From contig URJZ01000007.1 in NCBI GenBank assembly GCA_900548305.1, positions 1-64,000 on the forward strand: a DNA stretch of 64,000 nucleotides. The letters are read 5' to 3'. The notes below the pieces were generated by a model. The model worked only from the letters and a program-made list of their open reading frames with translations, was not told where the DNA came from and did no database searches. This DNA comes from an uncultured Oscillospiraceae bacterium. GTDB taxonomy: Bacteria > Bacillota > Clostridia > Oscillospirales > Acutalibacteraceae. Position numbers and translations under genes: made by a program. This document shows, piece after piece, positions 52,493-61,273 of this stretch; the stretch's first letter is position 1, and every line of letters begins with the position of its first letter.

Positions 52493-52534
52493 AATAAATT
52501 CTCCTTCTTTACTGAAAGATTTTGAAATGATAAA

Positions 52535-52830
52535 AATAAAAAGAGCCTATCATCCCATATCAAAAGGGACGATAGACTCGTGGTGCCACCCAAATTTAAA
52601 ACATGCAATTAAAAATCATGTTTCCTCATTACAGATACGCAGCAAATGATATTTGCCTGAATATCCTTTCCTTTAACGCAGGAGATACGGCGGTAACTAC
52701 TCAGGAAAGTCTGTTTCGTTATGCTCCTCACAAACCCATTCGCACATAGCGTGTGTGTCGACATTCCACCAACCGCCGACTCTCTGAACCACCGTATTAT
52801 GTGTTACTTACTTTTGCTCTCAGGATTTTA
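52535..52830 (-). promoter_or_regulatory. T-box leader of the trp operon (tRNA-Trp specific)
   Basis: Minus-strand leader contains the T-box sequence GGGTGGCACCACG (52591-52579), which forms the antiterminator by pairing with uncharged tRNA. Stem I carries AGTAAGTA and GGCGGTTGGTGGAA motifs, and the likely specifier codon TGG (Trp) at 52738-52736 in GAATGGGTTT. The terminator stem GAGTCTATCGTCCC/GGGATGATAGGCTC plus TTTTT ends at 52535. Low charged tRNA-Trp should allow read-through into trpE. Confidence 0.95.
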
Positions 52831-52854
52831 CTATTTAATTATGTTCTATTTTTT

Positions 52855-52882
52855 ATTTTACATGATTTTTTTGTAATGTCAA
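52855..52882 (-). promoter_or_regulatory. trp operon promoter
   Basis: Minus strand: TTGACA (52882-52877), 16-nt spacer, TAAAAT (52860-52855); the transcript would begin just ahead of T-box stem I. Confidence 0.8.
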
Positions 52883-53036
52883 TAAAAATTTTTATTTAGA
52901 AAAAGTTTTTATGAATATGTTTGTATGAACCAAGCGATGAACATACAGCCATTTTCTTTTTAGTAATAGGAAGTTTACAAAAAACAATCGTTAATGATAA
53001 AATAAGAGAAAATAAAAAGATGATATTGAGGTTTTT

Positions 53037-53546
53037 ATGAAAAAAATTGAATTTACCAAGGCAAAGAGAAGCGATATTGATGAAATTGTTGACATGTTTC
53101 GGTATACCATAGAAGAGATGAATGAAAATGGAATCCCTCAATGGGATGAAATCTATCCGTGCCGTGATGATTTATTGCATGACATGGAACAACAGGAATT
53201 ATATGTAGGAAAAATAGAGGGAAAAGCAGCAGTAGCATATGTGTTGAATCAAGAGTGTGATGATGAATATCAAAACGGAACGTGGTTATATCCTGATGCG
53301 AATTATTATGTGATACATCGACTATGCGTAAGTTCTCATTTTCAAAAGCAGGGAATTGGTACAAGAACGGTTCAGCATATTGAGGAACAAGCCAAAAATA
53401 TGGGTGCAGAAACCATTCGTCTGGATGCATTTACATTAAATCCTCATGCCTTAAAATTATATGAAAAACTTGGTTATAAAGAGGTGGGAATTGCTAATTT
53501 CAGAAAAGGAAAATTTTATTTAATGGAGAAAGAACTTTCCAGATAA
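53037..53546 (+). CDS. GNAT-family N-acetyltransferase
   Basis: 169 residues, GNAT fold. Acetyl-CoA pyrophosphate loop QKQGIGTRTV (motif A, about 102-111), preceding strand YVIHRLCVSSHF, and motif B LNPHALKLYEKLGYKEVG. The N-terminal part (RSDIDEIVDMFRYTIEEMNENGIPQWDE) resembles the phosphinothricin- and glyphosate-type acetyltransferase group loosely. Substrate unknown. Divergent from the trp operon; no strong ribosome binding site (TTGAGG). Confidence 0.87.
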   Translation: MKKIEFTKAKRSDIDEIVDMFRYTIEEMNENGIPQWDEIYPCRDDLLHDMEQQELYVGKIEGKAAVAYVLNQECDDEYQNGTWLYPDANYYVIHRLCVSSHFQKQGIGTRTVQHIEEQAKNMGAETIRLDAFTLNPHALKLYEKLGYKEVGIANFRKGKFYLMEKELSR

Positions 53547-53661
53547 ATTACTTTTAGTATAATAATCATTTATTTTACCACTAGAGATATTTAGCCTTTA
53601 TTTCAATATAACCTACGGAAAACATTTATGTTTAGATAGAATGCGTGAAAGGACAGATAAG

Positions 53662-54081
53662 ATGAATCATAAAGAATCTATCATTCAGCTTTGGTTTACG
53701 ATGTGGCTGCAAAAAAACGATTTAGGAATTCAGGAGATATTTTCAAAAGATGCAGTATACATAGAAAGCTGGGGCTCCGCATATAGAGGAAATGAAAAAA
53801 TTAAACTTTGGTTTGATGAATGGAATACCCGCGGAAGTGTCTTGCAATGGGATATCAAACAATATTTTCATAAAGAAAATCAAACTATGGTGGAATGGTT
53901 TTTTAAGAACCAAATGAAAAACGGTACGATAGAAATGTTTGATGGAGTTTCTCTTATTCAATGGACACAGGAAAATAAAATTGAGTTTTTAAAAGAATTT
54001 GGCTGTAATATAAATCATTATGACCCATATCAGAATGATGTGTCATCATCTTTTAGGAGAGAAAATCCAAGATGGTTTTGA
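53662..54081 (+). CDS. NTF2-like (SnoaL-type) small protein
   Basis: About 139 residues with the cone-like NTF2 fold pattern: an N-terminal helix ending WLQKNDLGIQEIFSKDAVYIESWG, then YRGNEKIKLWFDEWN and strand-rich segments with VEWFF and FDGVSLIQW. Such proteins are small-molecule-binding or isomerase-like; no catalytic pair can be assigned. ATG 53662 has AAAGGA eight bases upstream; ATG 53641 does not. Single gene, convergent with hcp. Confidence 0.75.
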   Translation: MNHKESIIQLWFTMWLQKNDLGIQEIFSKDAVYIESWGSAYRGNEKIKLWFDEWNTRGSVLQWDIKQYFHKENQTMVEWFFKNQMKNGTIEMFDGVSLIQWTQENKIEFLKEFGCNINHYDPYQNDVSSSFRRENPRWF

Positions 54082-54101
54082 TTCGCTGCGCTTTATGACG
54101 C

Positions 54102-54140
54102 AAAAAATCCCCTCCTATATTGTTGTCATACAGGAAGGGA
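54102..54140 (-). terminator. Terminator after hcp
   Basis: Minus-strand imperfect stem TCCCTTCCTGTAT/ATATAGGAGGGGA followed by TTTTTT. Confidence 0.75.
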
Positions 54141-54162
54141 ATGCGCATGTATTATAAAATAA

Positions 54163-55761
54163 TTACGCTTTGGCTAAAATTTGTTCCAAATCTTTTTCTG
54201 CAGTGGAAATCGGATAGATTTGATAATTTTCCACTAAGAAGTTTAATACATTTGGAGATACAAAGGCAGGAAGTGTAGGACCAAGATAAATATTTTTTAT
54301 ACCTAAGTGAAGCAAAGTCAGTAAAATACATACTGCTTTTTGCTCATACCAGGATAAGACTAAGGTGAGAGGCAATTCGTTTACATCACATGCAAATGCT
54401 TCGGACAGTGCCAATGCCACGCGAATGGCACCGTAAGCATCATTGCATTGTCCCATATCCAAAATACGTGGTAAACCTCCAATTTCTCCAATATTAAGGT
54501 CGTTAAAACGATATTTTCCACAGGCCAAAGTCAGAATCATAGTGTCTTTTGGCGCTTTCTCTACAAACTCTGTATAGTAATTGCGTCCCGTACGCGCACC
54601 ATCGCAGCCACCTACCAAGAAGAAATGCTGAATGGCACCATCTTTTACAGCGTCAATCACTTTATCCGCTACAGATAAAACGGTATTCCAGCCAAATCCT
54701 GTGGTTACGGTTGTACCTCCGTTGATACCTGTCATGTGCTGCGTTTCCTTATAGCCACCCAATTCCAATGCTTTTTCAATGACAGGAGTAAAATCTTTTT
54801 CAGCTCCTATGTGAACCATTTCCGGATAAGCAACAACAGAAGTGGTAAAGATACGGTCTGCATAGCTTTCTTTGACAGGCATAATACAATTGGTTGTAAA
54901 TAGAACAGGACCAGGGATATTTTTAAATTCTTTTTGCTGATTCTGCCATGCAGTACCAAAGTTGCCTTTTAAATGAGGATACTCTTTTAATTTTGGATAT
55001 GCATGGCAAGGCAGCATTTCACCATGAGTATAAATGTTAATACCTTTGTCTTTCGTTTGCTCTAACAGTAATGCAAGGTCATGCAAATCATGTCCGGAAA
55101 CTACAATGAACGGTCCGGGTTCAATGGATAATGGAACCGTTGTAGGTACCGGATTGCCATATGTTTCACGATTGGCACGGTCAAGCAGTTCCATACAAGT
55201 TAGGTTGACCTCACCGGTTTCCATCACAATCGGCAGCAATTCTTCCATGCTAAAATCCAAGCTGATGGTTCTTAATGCTTTCAGCATAAAGTGATTTACC
55301 GTATCATCTGTATATCCCAATACCATAGCGTGATACGCATATGCTGCAATACCGCGAATACCAAATAAAATTAAGGACTTTAAGGAGCGGATATCTTCAT
55401 CAGGCTCATTCCAAATTTCTTCTAAGTCATAATCTTTGCCCATACTATGAGCAGCGCAGCAACCGCATTGGGGCAAAAGAGATCGTGTTGCTTCATGTGT
55501 TTTGTCAATCTGCCGTTGTACTTGTTCATTGTCAAAGCTGACGTTAGTAACAGTAATAAATAGTCCTTCCAATACAAGCTGATTCAGTTCAGGTGTTACT
55601 TTATGCTCTTTTCCTTTTGCGGTAAGAGCAAGGTTTACCAATGCACCGGTTAGTTCATCTTGTAATTGTGCGGTATCAGGTTGTTTGCCGCATACTCCTA
55701 CTTTGGTACAGCCGTTACAGCCGGCTGTTTGTTCACATTGAAAACAAAACATAGACATCAT
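54163..55761 (-). CDS. hcp: Hydroxylamine reductase / hybrid cluster protein
   Basis: Fe-S enzyme with a 4Fe-4S and a hybrid Fe-S-O cluster; reduces hydroxylamine, and its physiological role is NO reduction and protection. 532 residues. N-terminal cluster motif CFQCEQTAGCNGCTKVGVC fits C-x2-C-x8-C-x5-C, with one extra Cys. Hybrid cluster ligands lie in VVSGHDLHDLALLLEQ, TNCIMPV, GGCDGARTGRNYY and ACGKYRFND. ATG with AGGAGA upstream. Second gene of an operon with a 4Fe-4S protein, divergent from a Crp/Fnr regulator. Confidence 0.95.
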   Translation of the reverse strand: MMSMFCFQCEQTAGCNGCTKVGVCGKQPDTAQLQDELTGALVNLALTAKGKEHKVTPELNQLVLEGLFITVTNVSFDNEQVQRQIDKTHEATRSLLPQCGCCAAHSMGKDYDLEEIWNEPDEDIRSLKSLILFGIRGIAAYAYHAMVLGYTDDTVNHFMLKALRTISLDFSMEELLPIVMETGEVNLTCMELLDRANRETYGNPVPTTVPLSIEPGPFIVVSGHDLHDLALLLEQTKDKGINIYTHGEMLPCHAYPKLKEYPHLKGNFGTAWQNQQKEFKNIPGPVLFTTNCIMPVKESYADRIFTTSVVAYPEMVHIGAEKDFTPVIEKALELGGYKETQHMTGINGGTTVTTGFGWNTVLSVADKVIDAVKDGAIQHFFLVGGCDGARTGRNYYTEFVEKAPKDTMILTLACGKYRFNDLNIGEIGGLPRILDMGQCNDAYGAIRVALALSEAFACDVNELPLTLVLSWYEQKAVCILLTLLHLGIKNIYLGPTLPAFVSPNVLNFLVENYQIYPISTAEKDLEQILAKA

Positions 55762-55788
55762 TCATTTCTCCTTTTTTATTATTTATCG

Positions 55789-56490
55789 TTAAGCAATCAG
55801 TTGGCCGTCTGTAGAGATAACAGCCACTTGCCATGGAATCATTTTTCCGCTTTGCAGCAGAGCGGTTTTTACTGCATTTACAATTCCGCCGCAACAAGGT
55901 ACCTCCATGCGTACAACAGTTATACTTTGAATTTGATTTTGTTGTATAATTGCTGTCAATTTATCTGTGTAATCCCCTTCATCTAATTTAGGACATCCAA
56001 TGAGGCAGATTTTCTTTTTCATAAAGTCTGCGTGAAAATTTCCATAAGCAAATGCAGTACAATCAGCTGCAATTAATAAATCTGATTGATGAAAGTAAGG
56101 GGCGTTAACTGGAACTAATTTTATTTGTACCGGCCATTGCTGCAATTGAGAGGGAACAGAGGTATACATCGGTTGAGCGAGTTGTTCTGAAGACTTTATC
56201 GTTTTTACTTGAGAACCAGGGCAACCGCATGGAGTAGAGGTAACTGCTTTTTGTGATTGTTGTGCAGCGACTACAGCAGCTTCGTTGTATGGCAGCGCTT
56301 CACGTATTTCAAATGTAATGGCTCCTGTTGGACAGGTAGGCAAGCAGTCGCCCAAACCGTCGCAGTAGTCATCTCGAAGTAATTTTGCTTTTCCGTTTAC
56401 CATGCCAATAGCTCCTTCATGGCAAGCAGATACACATAATGAGCATCCTGTGCAAAGTGCTTCTTCGATTTTAATAATTTTTCGTTTCAT
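55789..56490 (-). CDS. 4Fe-4S ferredoxin-type protein partnered with hcp
   Basis: About 233 residues. N-terminal bacterial ferredoxin domain with CTGCSLCVSACHEGAI and CDGLGDCLPTCPTGAI, two 4Fe-4S sites. The C-terminal part (about 75-233) has Cys motifs PCGCPG, ADCTAFAYG, IGCPKLDE and VPCCGG. Likely electron donor to Hcp, taking the place of the NADH reductase Hcr of enterobacteria. ATG 56490 has AGGAGC eight bases upstream; the longer open frame overlaps the promoter and operator. hcp starts 27 bases downstream. Confidence 0.88.
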   Translation of the reverse strand: MKRKIIKIEEALCTGCSLCVSACHEGAIGMVNGKAKLLRDDYCDGLGDCLPTCPTGAITFEIREALPYNEAAVVAAQQSQKAVTSTPCGCPGSQVKTIKSSEQLAQPMYTSVPSQLQQWPVQIKLVPVNAPYFHQSDLLIAADCTAFAYGNFHADFMKKKICLIGCPKLDEGDYTDKLTAIIQQNQIQSITVVRMEVPCCGGIVNAVKTALLQSGKMIPWQVAVISTDGQLIA

Positions 56491-56533
56491 ACCTGGTTTG
56501 CTCCTGCTAAATTTATTTTGACTTTCTAATGGC

Positions 56534-56539
56534 ATTGTA
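56534..56539 (-). promoter_or_regulatory. -10 element of the hcp operon promoter
   Basis: TACAAT on the minus strand, predicted transcript start 56527. The -35 position holds no consensus hexamer; instead a palindrome is centred at -41.5. Confidence 0.6.
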
Positions 56540-56561
56540 CTATACTGATAACAATAAATCT

Positions 56562-56575
56562 GTTGCATTTGCAAC
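56562..56575. promoter_or_regulatory. Candidate operator of the Crp/Fnr regulator
   Basis: Perfect palindrome GTTGCA-TT-TGCAAC in the hcp-regulator intergenic region. It is centred at -41.5 relative to the predicted hcp start, the class II activator position, and ends 14 bases before the regulator's own start codon. Confidence 0.65.
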
Positions 56576-56589
56576 GTGGAGATGGTTTT

Positions 56590-57249
56590 TTGCAAAAATA
56601 TATTCCATTATTAAAAAAGGTTACACTGTTTGAAAATATAGAAGATTCTGATATGTTGGCTATGTTAAAATGTCTGGGAGCTAGAATTCATTTTTATAAA
56701 AAAGATGAAATTCCGCTAATGGTGGGAGATGCTGTCTCTTCTGTCGGAATTGTATTAAGCGGTCAAGCCCATGTTGTTCGTGAGGATATTGATGGAAATC
56801 AGATGATTATAACGGAATTGCAGGAATGTGATTTATTTGGAGAAACATTTGCTTGTATCAAAGCAAAACATTGTCCGGTAACTGTGAAGGCAATTACTGA
56901 TTGTAATATTATGTGGATTGATTACCATAGAGTAATTACTTCTTGTTCATCAGCTTGCAGTTTTCATACCAGGTTAATTGGGAATATGCTCCGTATCATT
57001 GCATTTAAAAATTTGAGGTTGAATCGTAGATTGGAAATATTAGCAAAGCGTTCTATTCGGGAGCGATTGCTGGCGTATTTAGAATTACAGGCAGAAAGTG
57101 CTGGAAGCAGAAGTTTTTCAATTCCGTTTGACCGCAACAAATTGGCAGACTATCTTTGTACAGACCGAAGTGCTATGTCGCGTGAATTGGGTAAAATGCG
57201 AGATGAAGGAATTTTGAAATTTGAGAAAAATAGATTTACATTGCTGTAA
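56590..57249 (+). CDS. Crp/Fnr-family regulator of the hcp locus (HcpR-like)
   Basis: About 219 residues: cyclic-nucleotide-binding-like beta-roll (about 10-120, DAVSSVGIVLSGQAHVV, DLFGETFACI), dimerisation helix, and C-terminal HTH (IPFDRNKLADYLCTDRSAMSRELGKMRDEGIL). No N-terminal four-Cys FNR cluster motif, though several Cys occur in the sensor (FACIKAKHC, SCSSAC). By position it should control hcp in response to nitrosative stress, as HcpR proteins do. TTG 56590 with GGAGATG upstream is the best start. Confidence 0.9.
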   Translation: MQKYIPLLKKVTLFENIEDSDMLAMLKCLGARIHFYKKDEIPLMVGDAVSSVGIVLSGQAHVVREDIDGNQMIITELQECDLFGETFACIKAKHCPVTVKAITDCNIMWIDYHRVITSCSSACSFHTRLIGNMLRIIAFKNLRLNRRLEILAKRSIRERLLAYLELQAESAGSRSFSIPFDRNKLADYLCTDRSAMSRELGKMRDEGILKFEKNRFTLL

Positions 57250-57290
57250 TGAGTAAGGGCTATCCATTATGGATAGCCCTTACTCATTAC
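57248..57290 (+). terminator. Terminator after the Crp/Fnr gene
   Basis: 18-bp perfect stem AATGAGTAAGGGCTATCC with its complement, five-base loop; it overlaps the stop codon. T tract weak. Confidence 0.85.
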
Positions 57291-57488
57291 ATATTTTGCT
57301 TTGCTTGAAACGATTGGTAGATATATAATTCAACAAATTTTTTCCAAGATATATGTTGTTCGTTTTGTGCGCAATTCTCATGATATAGTGAGTTTTAGAG
57401 AAGGTATACATGAATAGAAAATTTACCTTCTTACAACTATGACGTCAACAGTTGGAACAATACACTATGAATTAAAGGAGAAAGAAAA

Positions 57489-60400
57489 ATGAACAGTCCT
57501 TATATGGGCAGATTTCAAATTACCCAGGCATTTACCTCTGAACATGATGGCTTGGATTTGGTAGGTCAGGACAGCAAACAGATACACAGTACAGTAAACG
57601 GAACTGTAATTCATGCTGGTTGGGAAAATCCTGCAGATCATTCCCAAGGTTTCGGTTTGTATGTTTGTATTCGAGTAGGTAACCAAGATTATTACTACGG
57701 TCATATGTCACAGATTTATGTTTCTGTAGGCCAAACTGTTAAAATTACGGATATTATCGGTTTAGAGGGTTCTACCGGTTATTCTACAGGTAGTCATTGT
57801 CATTATTGCTGCCGTGTTGCAGGAACCAAAACACCACTTGATATTAATGCGATTAGCGGCATTCCAAACGTGGTTGGAGGTGTTTATAATGACGGTGCTT
57901 CCGGCGGAACCATTCCAGGTGGTGGCGGTATTTTCGGCGGCACTCCAAATGGTGGAATTTTAAGTGACGCGTTTCAATTGTCTTATCTAAATGGTGGAAA
58001 TTGGACAATCTTTACAAATCAAGCAATGTCGAATATGGATGGTATCAAAATCCAAGCGACAAGAGTACGCCCATACTACCTTACCTATCGTACACGGAAT
58101 CAAGGTCAGGGTGATTTTTATCCATATGTCACAAGCTCACAAGATGATTATGCAGGCTCTAATGGAAAACCCATGCAACTACTGCAAATTCAAGCATTTG
58201 ATAATGATGGAACGAAGTTAACTACAGGTGTAGTAGTCATGTATCGTGTACATGTTGGCGGTAGATGGCTACCATGGGTAAGTAATGCCGACCCGGAATG
58301 GATGCAAAGTGTATTTGATAAACATCACTTAGACGGATCATTGGATACAACTTCAGCTGACGCAGGACTTCCCGGACAAAATATTGATGGTGTGGATATT
58401 CGCGTTTATGAATGTAATTCTCAAACCGGCGGTAGTTTAGGTGGTTTACTTGATGGTGAGGTCGCGCCCGGTATCGGTTATATGATAGATGGTGGTTGGG
58501 AGGACATGGGTACCGGTGTACTTGCAGATCATATAGATGGTTTGAAAATTACAACAAATCCCAGCAAACCATATTATCTATCCTATCAAACATGGAACCA
58601 AGGTCAAAGCGGTTTTTATCCGGCTGTTAGCAGCTTGGAAAATGACTATGCAGGTTCTGTTGGAAAACCAATTCAATTAGTAAGTATTAAAGCTTTCAGT
58701 AAAGATGGTACAAAGTTAACTTCCGGTGTAATTGTCATGTACCGTGCATTCGTGGGTGGCAGATGGTTGCCATGGGTAAGTAATGCTGAGCCGGAATGGA
58801 TGCTAAATGTAAAAAATAAATTCAGTTTGGACGGTACGTTGGATACAACGGGATATTATGCAGGATTGGATGGACAAAACATTTCCGGTTTGGAAATTCA
58901 TGTTTTTGAAGATAGTTCCTCCAATCCAGGTACAGGTGACTTCTCAGGCTCAGAAATTAGCTTGGCAACCAGCTATATGTTCGACAATTTATCAAACTGG
59001 AATACATTTGATAAAACAGTGACAGCAGACCATATAGATGGTGTGAAAATTCAAACAGATTCTACCCATGGTTTCTATTTGACATACCAAACATGGAATC
59101 AGGGACAAGGTGGATTCTATCCTGAAGTAACCAGTTTGCAGAACGATTATGCAGGCTCTGCAGGTAAGCCAATTCAGTTGTTTAGCATTCGTGCATATAA
59201 AAACGATGGAACCAAGCTAACATCCGGTGTTGTCATTATGTATCGTGCTTTGGTGAATGGTCGTTGGCTACCGTGGGTAAGTAATGCTGACCCACAATGG
59301 ATGGATAGTGTAAAGAGCCAGTATAATTTAGACGGTACGCTTGATTATACTTCTTACTATGCAGGTATTGACGGACAAAACATCAGCGGTCTTGAAATTC
59401 GTGCATTTGTGGGTACTACCAATGATACACCGATTGAAGGATTGGTAGGACAAGAAGCCCCTCCGGCATTAAGTTATATGGTAGACAACAATTGGACTAA
59501 CTTTGATAAAAGTACAATTCCGGGGCGTTTGGATGGTTTGAAAATTCAAACAGATGCAAGCAAACCGTACTATATTACATATCGTACACATAACCAAGGA
59601 CAAGGAACTTATTATCCGTTTGTAACAAGCCGTGAAAATGATTATGCAGGTTCTGCAGGCAAACCAATTCAGTTGCTGAGTTTGTATGCGTATAAAAATG
59701 ACGGTACAAAATTGGTGACAGGTGTAGTAGTAATGTACCGCGTTTATGTGGAAGGCAGATGGCTGCCATGGGTAAGTAACGCAAATCCGGAATGGATGAG
59801 AAGTGTACAGGCGAAATATAACTTAGATGGTATATTAGATGATAGCGCTTATTATGCAGGTATTGATGGAAAAAACATTAGTGGCATTGAAGTACGTATT
59901 TTTGAAGAAAATAATGCAAATATTCCTGATACACCTCAAACTCCATCAGGCCAATCTAAAATTATAGACGCACCGTTTATTTCACAGATGCCCGATTATC
60001 CGACCGGATGCGAAAGTGTAGCCACGGTTATGGCATTACAACATGCAGGAATCAATAAAACTGTTTTGTCATTTATTAACAGCTATTTATATCGAACTAG
60101 TGTACCATTTGATCCCAATATTTCTTTTGGTGGAGATCCAAGAGATACACGTAATAGTTATGGCTGTTATTCGCCAGTTATAAAAAAAGCATTAGATAAA
60201 TGTTTTCAGTCTCTGGAAATCTCTTTTTATAAAGCTGTTGAGTTAAAGAATGTATCTTTACAACAATTATGCTCCGATTATATCGATAAAGATATACCAG
60301 TCATTATGTGGGCAACGATAGATATGAAGCCAGCTCGTAATGGAGATCGGTGGTATTATAATGGCAAACTGATTCAATGGATTATACCTGAGCATTGTTT

Positions 60401-61229
60401 GTTACTGGTTGGATATGATGATGAGCATTATATCTTTAATGATCCTCTAAAATCAAAACCTTTCACTTATTATAAAAAAGCCGCAGTAGAACAAGCTTAT
60501 GCAGGACTATTTAGTCAGGCAGTTATAATCTATATGGATCGAAAAGAGGCAATTTCTAAAGTTTGTGGAATGAAAGCTAAAAATATATTATCAACTTTTT
60601 CAATGATAAATGAACATTTATTATCAAACAAGTTTGAGTTTGATCAACAAAAGAAAGTTTTTGGATCAGAGTATGTTGATATTTATATGACAATTAGTAT
60701 AGGAATGAATTTTATGCCTACCAGTACATCGGCAATCTATAATATTAAAGATGGAAGAATAGTAATTGAAGCACAAAGACCGGGGCTATCTTTAACTCCA
60801 GGAGTTATGATACCATTTATAGACTTCCAAAATAATGGTGTATCTTTGAAAGATATTGCATTACAAATTTCTTCTGGGGATCTTGCGGTGACTGTCAAGA
60901 ATATTAATACCGTTAATGATATTACTTATGTAGAAGTTGCATACACGATTTACATGCCAGAAATTGAATTACCAGATGGCTCTACTACTGAAATGTCGAT
61001 GGAGATCCTTCAAGTGATTAAACAAAATCGTCCTAAAACTCCAACTGAAGAAGAAGCAGACAGAATTCAGGCTATTGATAGATTGGAAGAACGTTTTAAA
61101 AGTGGAATGGCAGTGGATTGGACGTTGGGAGGTTCTTATTTTGCACCTATGATTGGAACAAATGAAGCGATGGCTTTAGGTTTTTTTGGAACTTTATTAA
61201 TCATATTTTTAGGATTATTACCTACTTAA
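57489..61229 (+). CDS. Large modular protein: M23 peptidase, four W-rich repeats, C39-like peptidase, C-terminal membrane segment
   Basis: 1246 residues. 1-125: LytM/M23 metallopeptidase with zinc ligands H19xxxD23, H72 and HCH (103-105). 130-160: Gly-rich linker. 164-806: four tandem repeats of about 166 residues. 826-1015: C39-like peptidase with Cys841 (YPTGCESV), His969 (PEHCLLLVG), Asn984-Asp985. 1020-1220: mixed region. 1221-1243: hydrophobic helix at the extreme C-terminus. There is no signal peptide although every domain suggests a cell-wall target. AAAGGAG precedes the ATG. The last third is more AT-rich in third positions, suggesting a fusion. Confidence 0.88.
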   Translation: MNSPYMGRFQITQAFTSEHDGLDLVGQDSKQIHSTVNGTVIHAGWENPADHSQGFGLYVCIRVGNQDYYYGHMSQIYVSVGQTVKITDIIGLEGSTGYSTGSHCHYCCRVAGTKTPLDINAISGIPNVVGGVYNDGASGGTIPGGGGIFGGTPNGGILSDAFQLSYLNGGNWTIFTNQAMSNMDGIKIQATRVRPYYLTYRTRNQGQGDFYPYVTSSQDDYAGSNGKPMQLLQIQAFDNDGTKLTTGVVVMYRVHVGGRWLPWVSNADPEWMQSVFDKHHLDGSLDTTSADAGLPGQNIDGVDIRVYECNSQTGGSLGGLLDGEVAPGIGYMIDGGWEDMGTGVLADHIDGLKITTNPSKPYYLSYQTWNQGQSGFYPAVSSLENDYAGSVGKPIQLVSIKAFSKDGTKLTSGVIVMYRAFVGGRWLPWVSNAEPEWMLNVKNKFSLDGTLDTTGYYAGLDGQNISGLEIHVFEDSSSNPGTGDFSGSEISLATSYMFDNLSNWNTFDKTVTADHIDGVKIQTDSTHGFYLTYQTWNQGQGGFYPEVTSLQNDYAGSAGKPIQLFSIRAYKNDGTKLTSGVVIMYRALVNGRWLPWVSNADPQWMDSVKSQYNLDGTLDYTSYYAGIDGQNISGLEIRAFVGTTNDTPIEGLVGQEAPPALSYMVDNNWTNFDKSTIPGRLDGLKIQTDASKPYYITYRTHNQGQGTYYPFVTSRENDYAGSAGKPIQLLSLYAYKNDGTKLVTGVVVMYRVYVEGRWLPWVSNANPEWMRSVQAKYNLDGILDDSAYYAGIDGKNISGIEVRIFEENNANIPDTPQTPSGQSKIIDAPFISQMPDYPTGCESVATVMALQHAGINKTVLSFINSYLYRTSVPFDPNISFGGDPRDTRNSYGCYSPVIKKALDKCFQSLEISFYKAVELKNVSLQQLCSDYIDKDIPVIMWATIDMKPARNGDRWYYNGKLIQWIIPEHCLLLVGYDDEHYIFNDPLKSKPFTYYKKAAVEQAYAGLFSQAVIIYMDRKEAISKVCGMKAKNILSTFSMINEHLLSNKFEFDQQKKVFGSEYVDIYMTISIGMNFMPTSTSAIYNIKDGRIVIEAQRPGLSLTPGVMIPFIDFQNNGVSLKDIALQISSGDLAVTVKNINTVNDITYVEVAYTIYMPEIELPDGSTTEMSMEILQVIKQNRPKTPTEEEADRIQAIDRLEERFKSGMAVDWTLGGSYFAPMIGTNEAMALGFFGTLLIIFLGLLPT
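57978..59906 (+). repeat. Four tandem about 500-bp coding repeats (ChW-like)
   Basis: Units at 57978-58409, 58470-58907, 58968-59408 and 59469-59906. Each encodes DG(L/I/V)KI-x-(T/A), YQTWNQGQ or close variant, a F/Y-YP-x-V-(S/T)S segment, NDYAGSxGKPIQL, GRWLPWVSNA and AG(I/L)DG(Q/K)NISG(L/I)E. The RWLPWVSN...GxDGxxIxGxE pattern resembles clostridial hydrophobic W repeats, but the unit is longer. Confidence 0.85.
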
Positions 61230-61237
61230 TAAAAATA

Positions 61238-61270
61238 AAATCGAGGAATCAATCGATTCCTCGATTTTGC
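61238..61270. terminator. Bidirectional terminator
   Basis: 14-bp stem AAAATCGAGGAATC/GATTCCTCGATTTT between convergent genes. Confidence 0.93.
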
Positions 61271-61273
61271 TTT

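Noticed and set aside
57489..61229. Prophage endolysin
   Set aside because: Lack of signal peptide fits, but there are no holin, tail or integrase genes, and size and domain order are unlike known endolysins.
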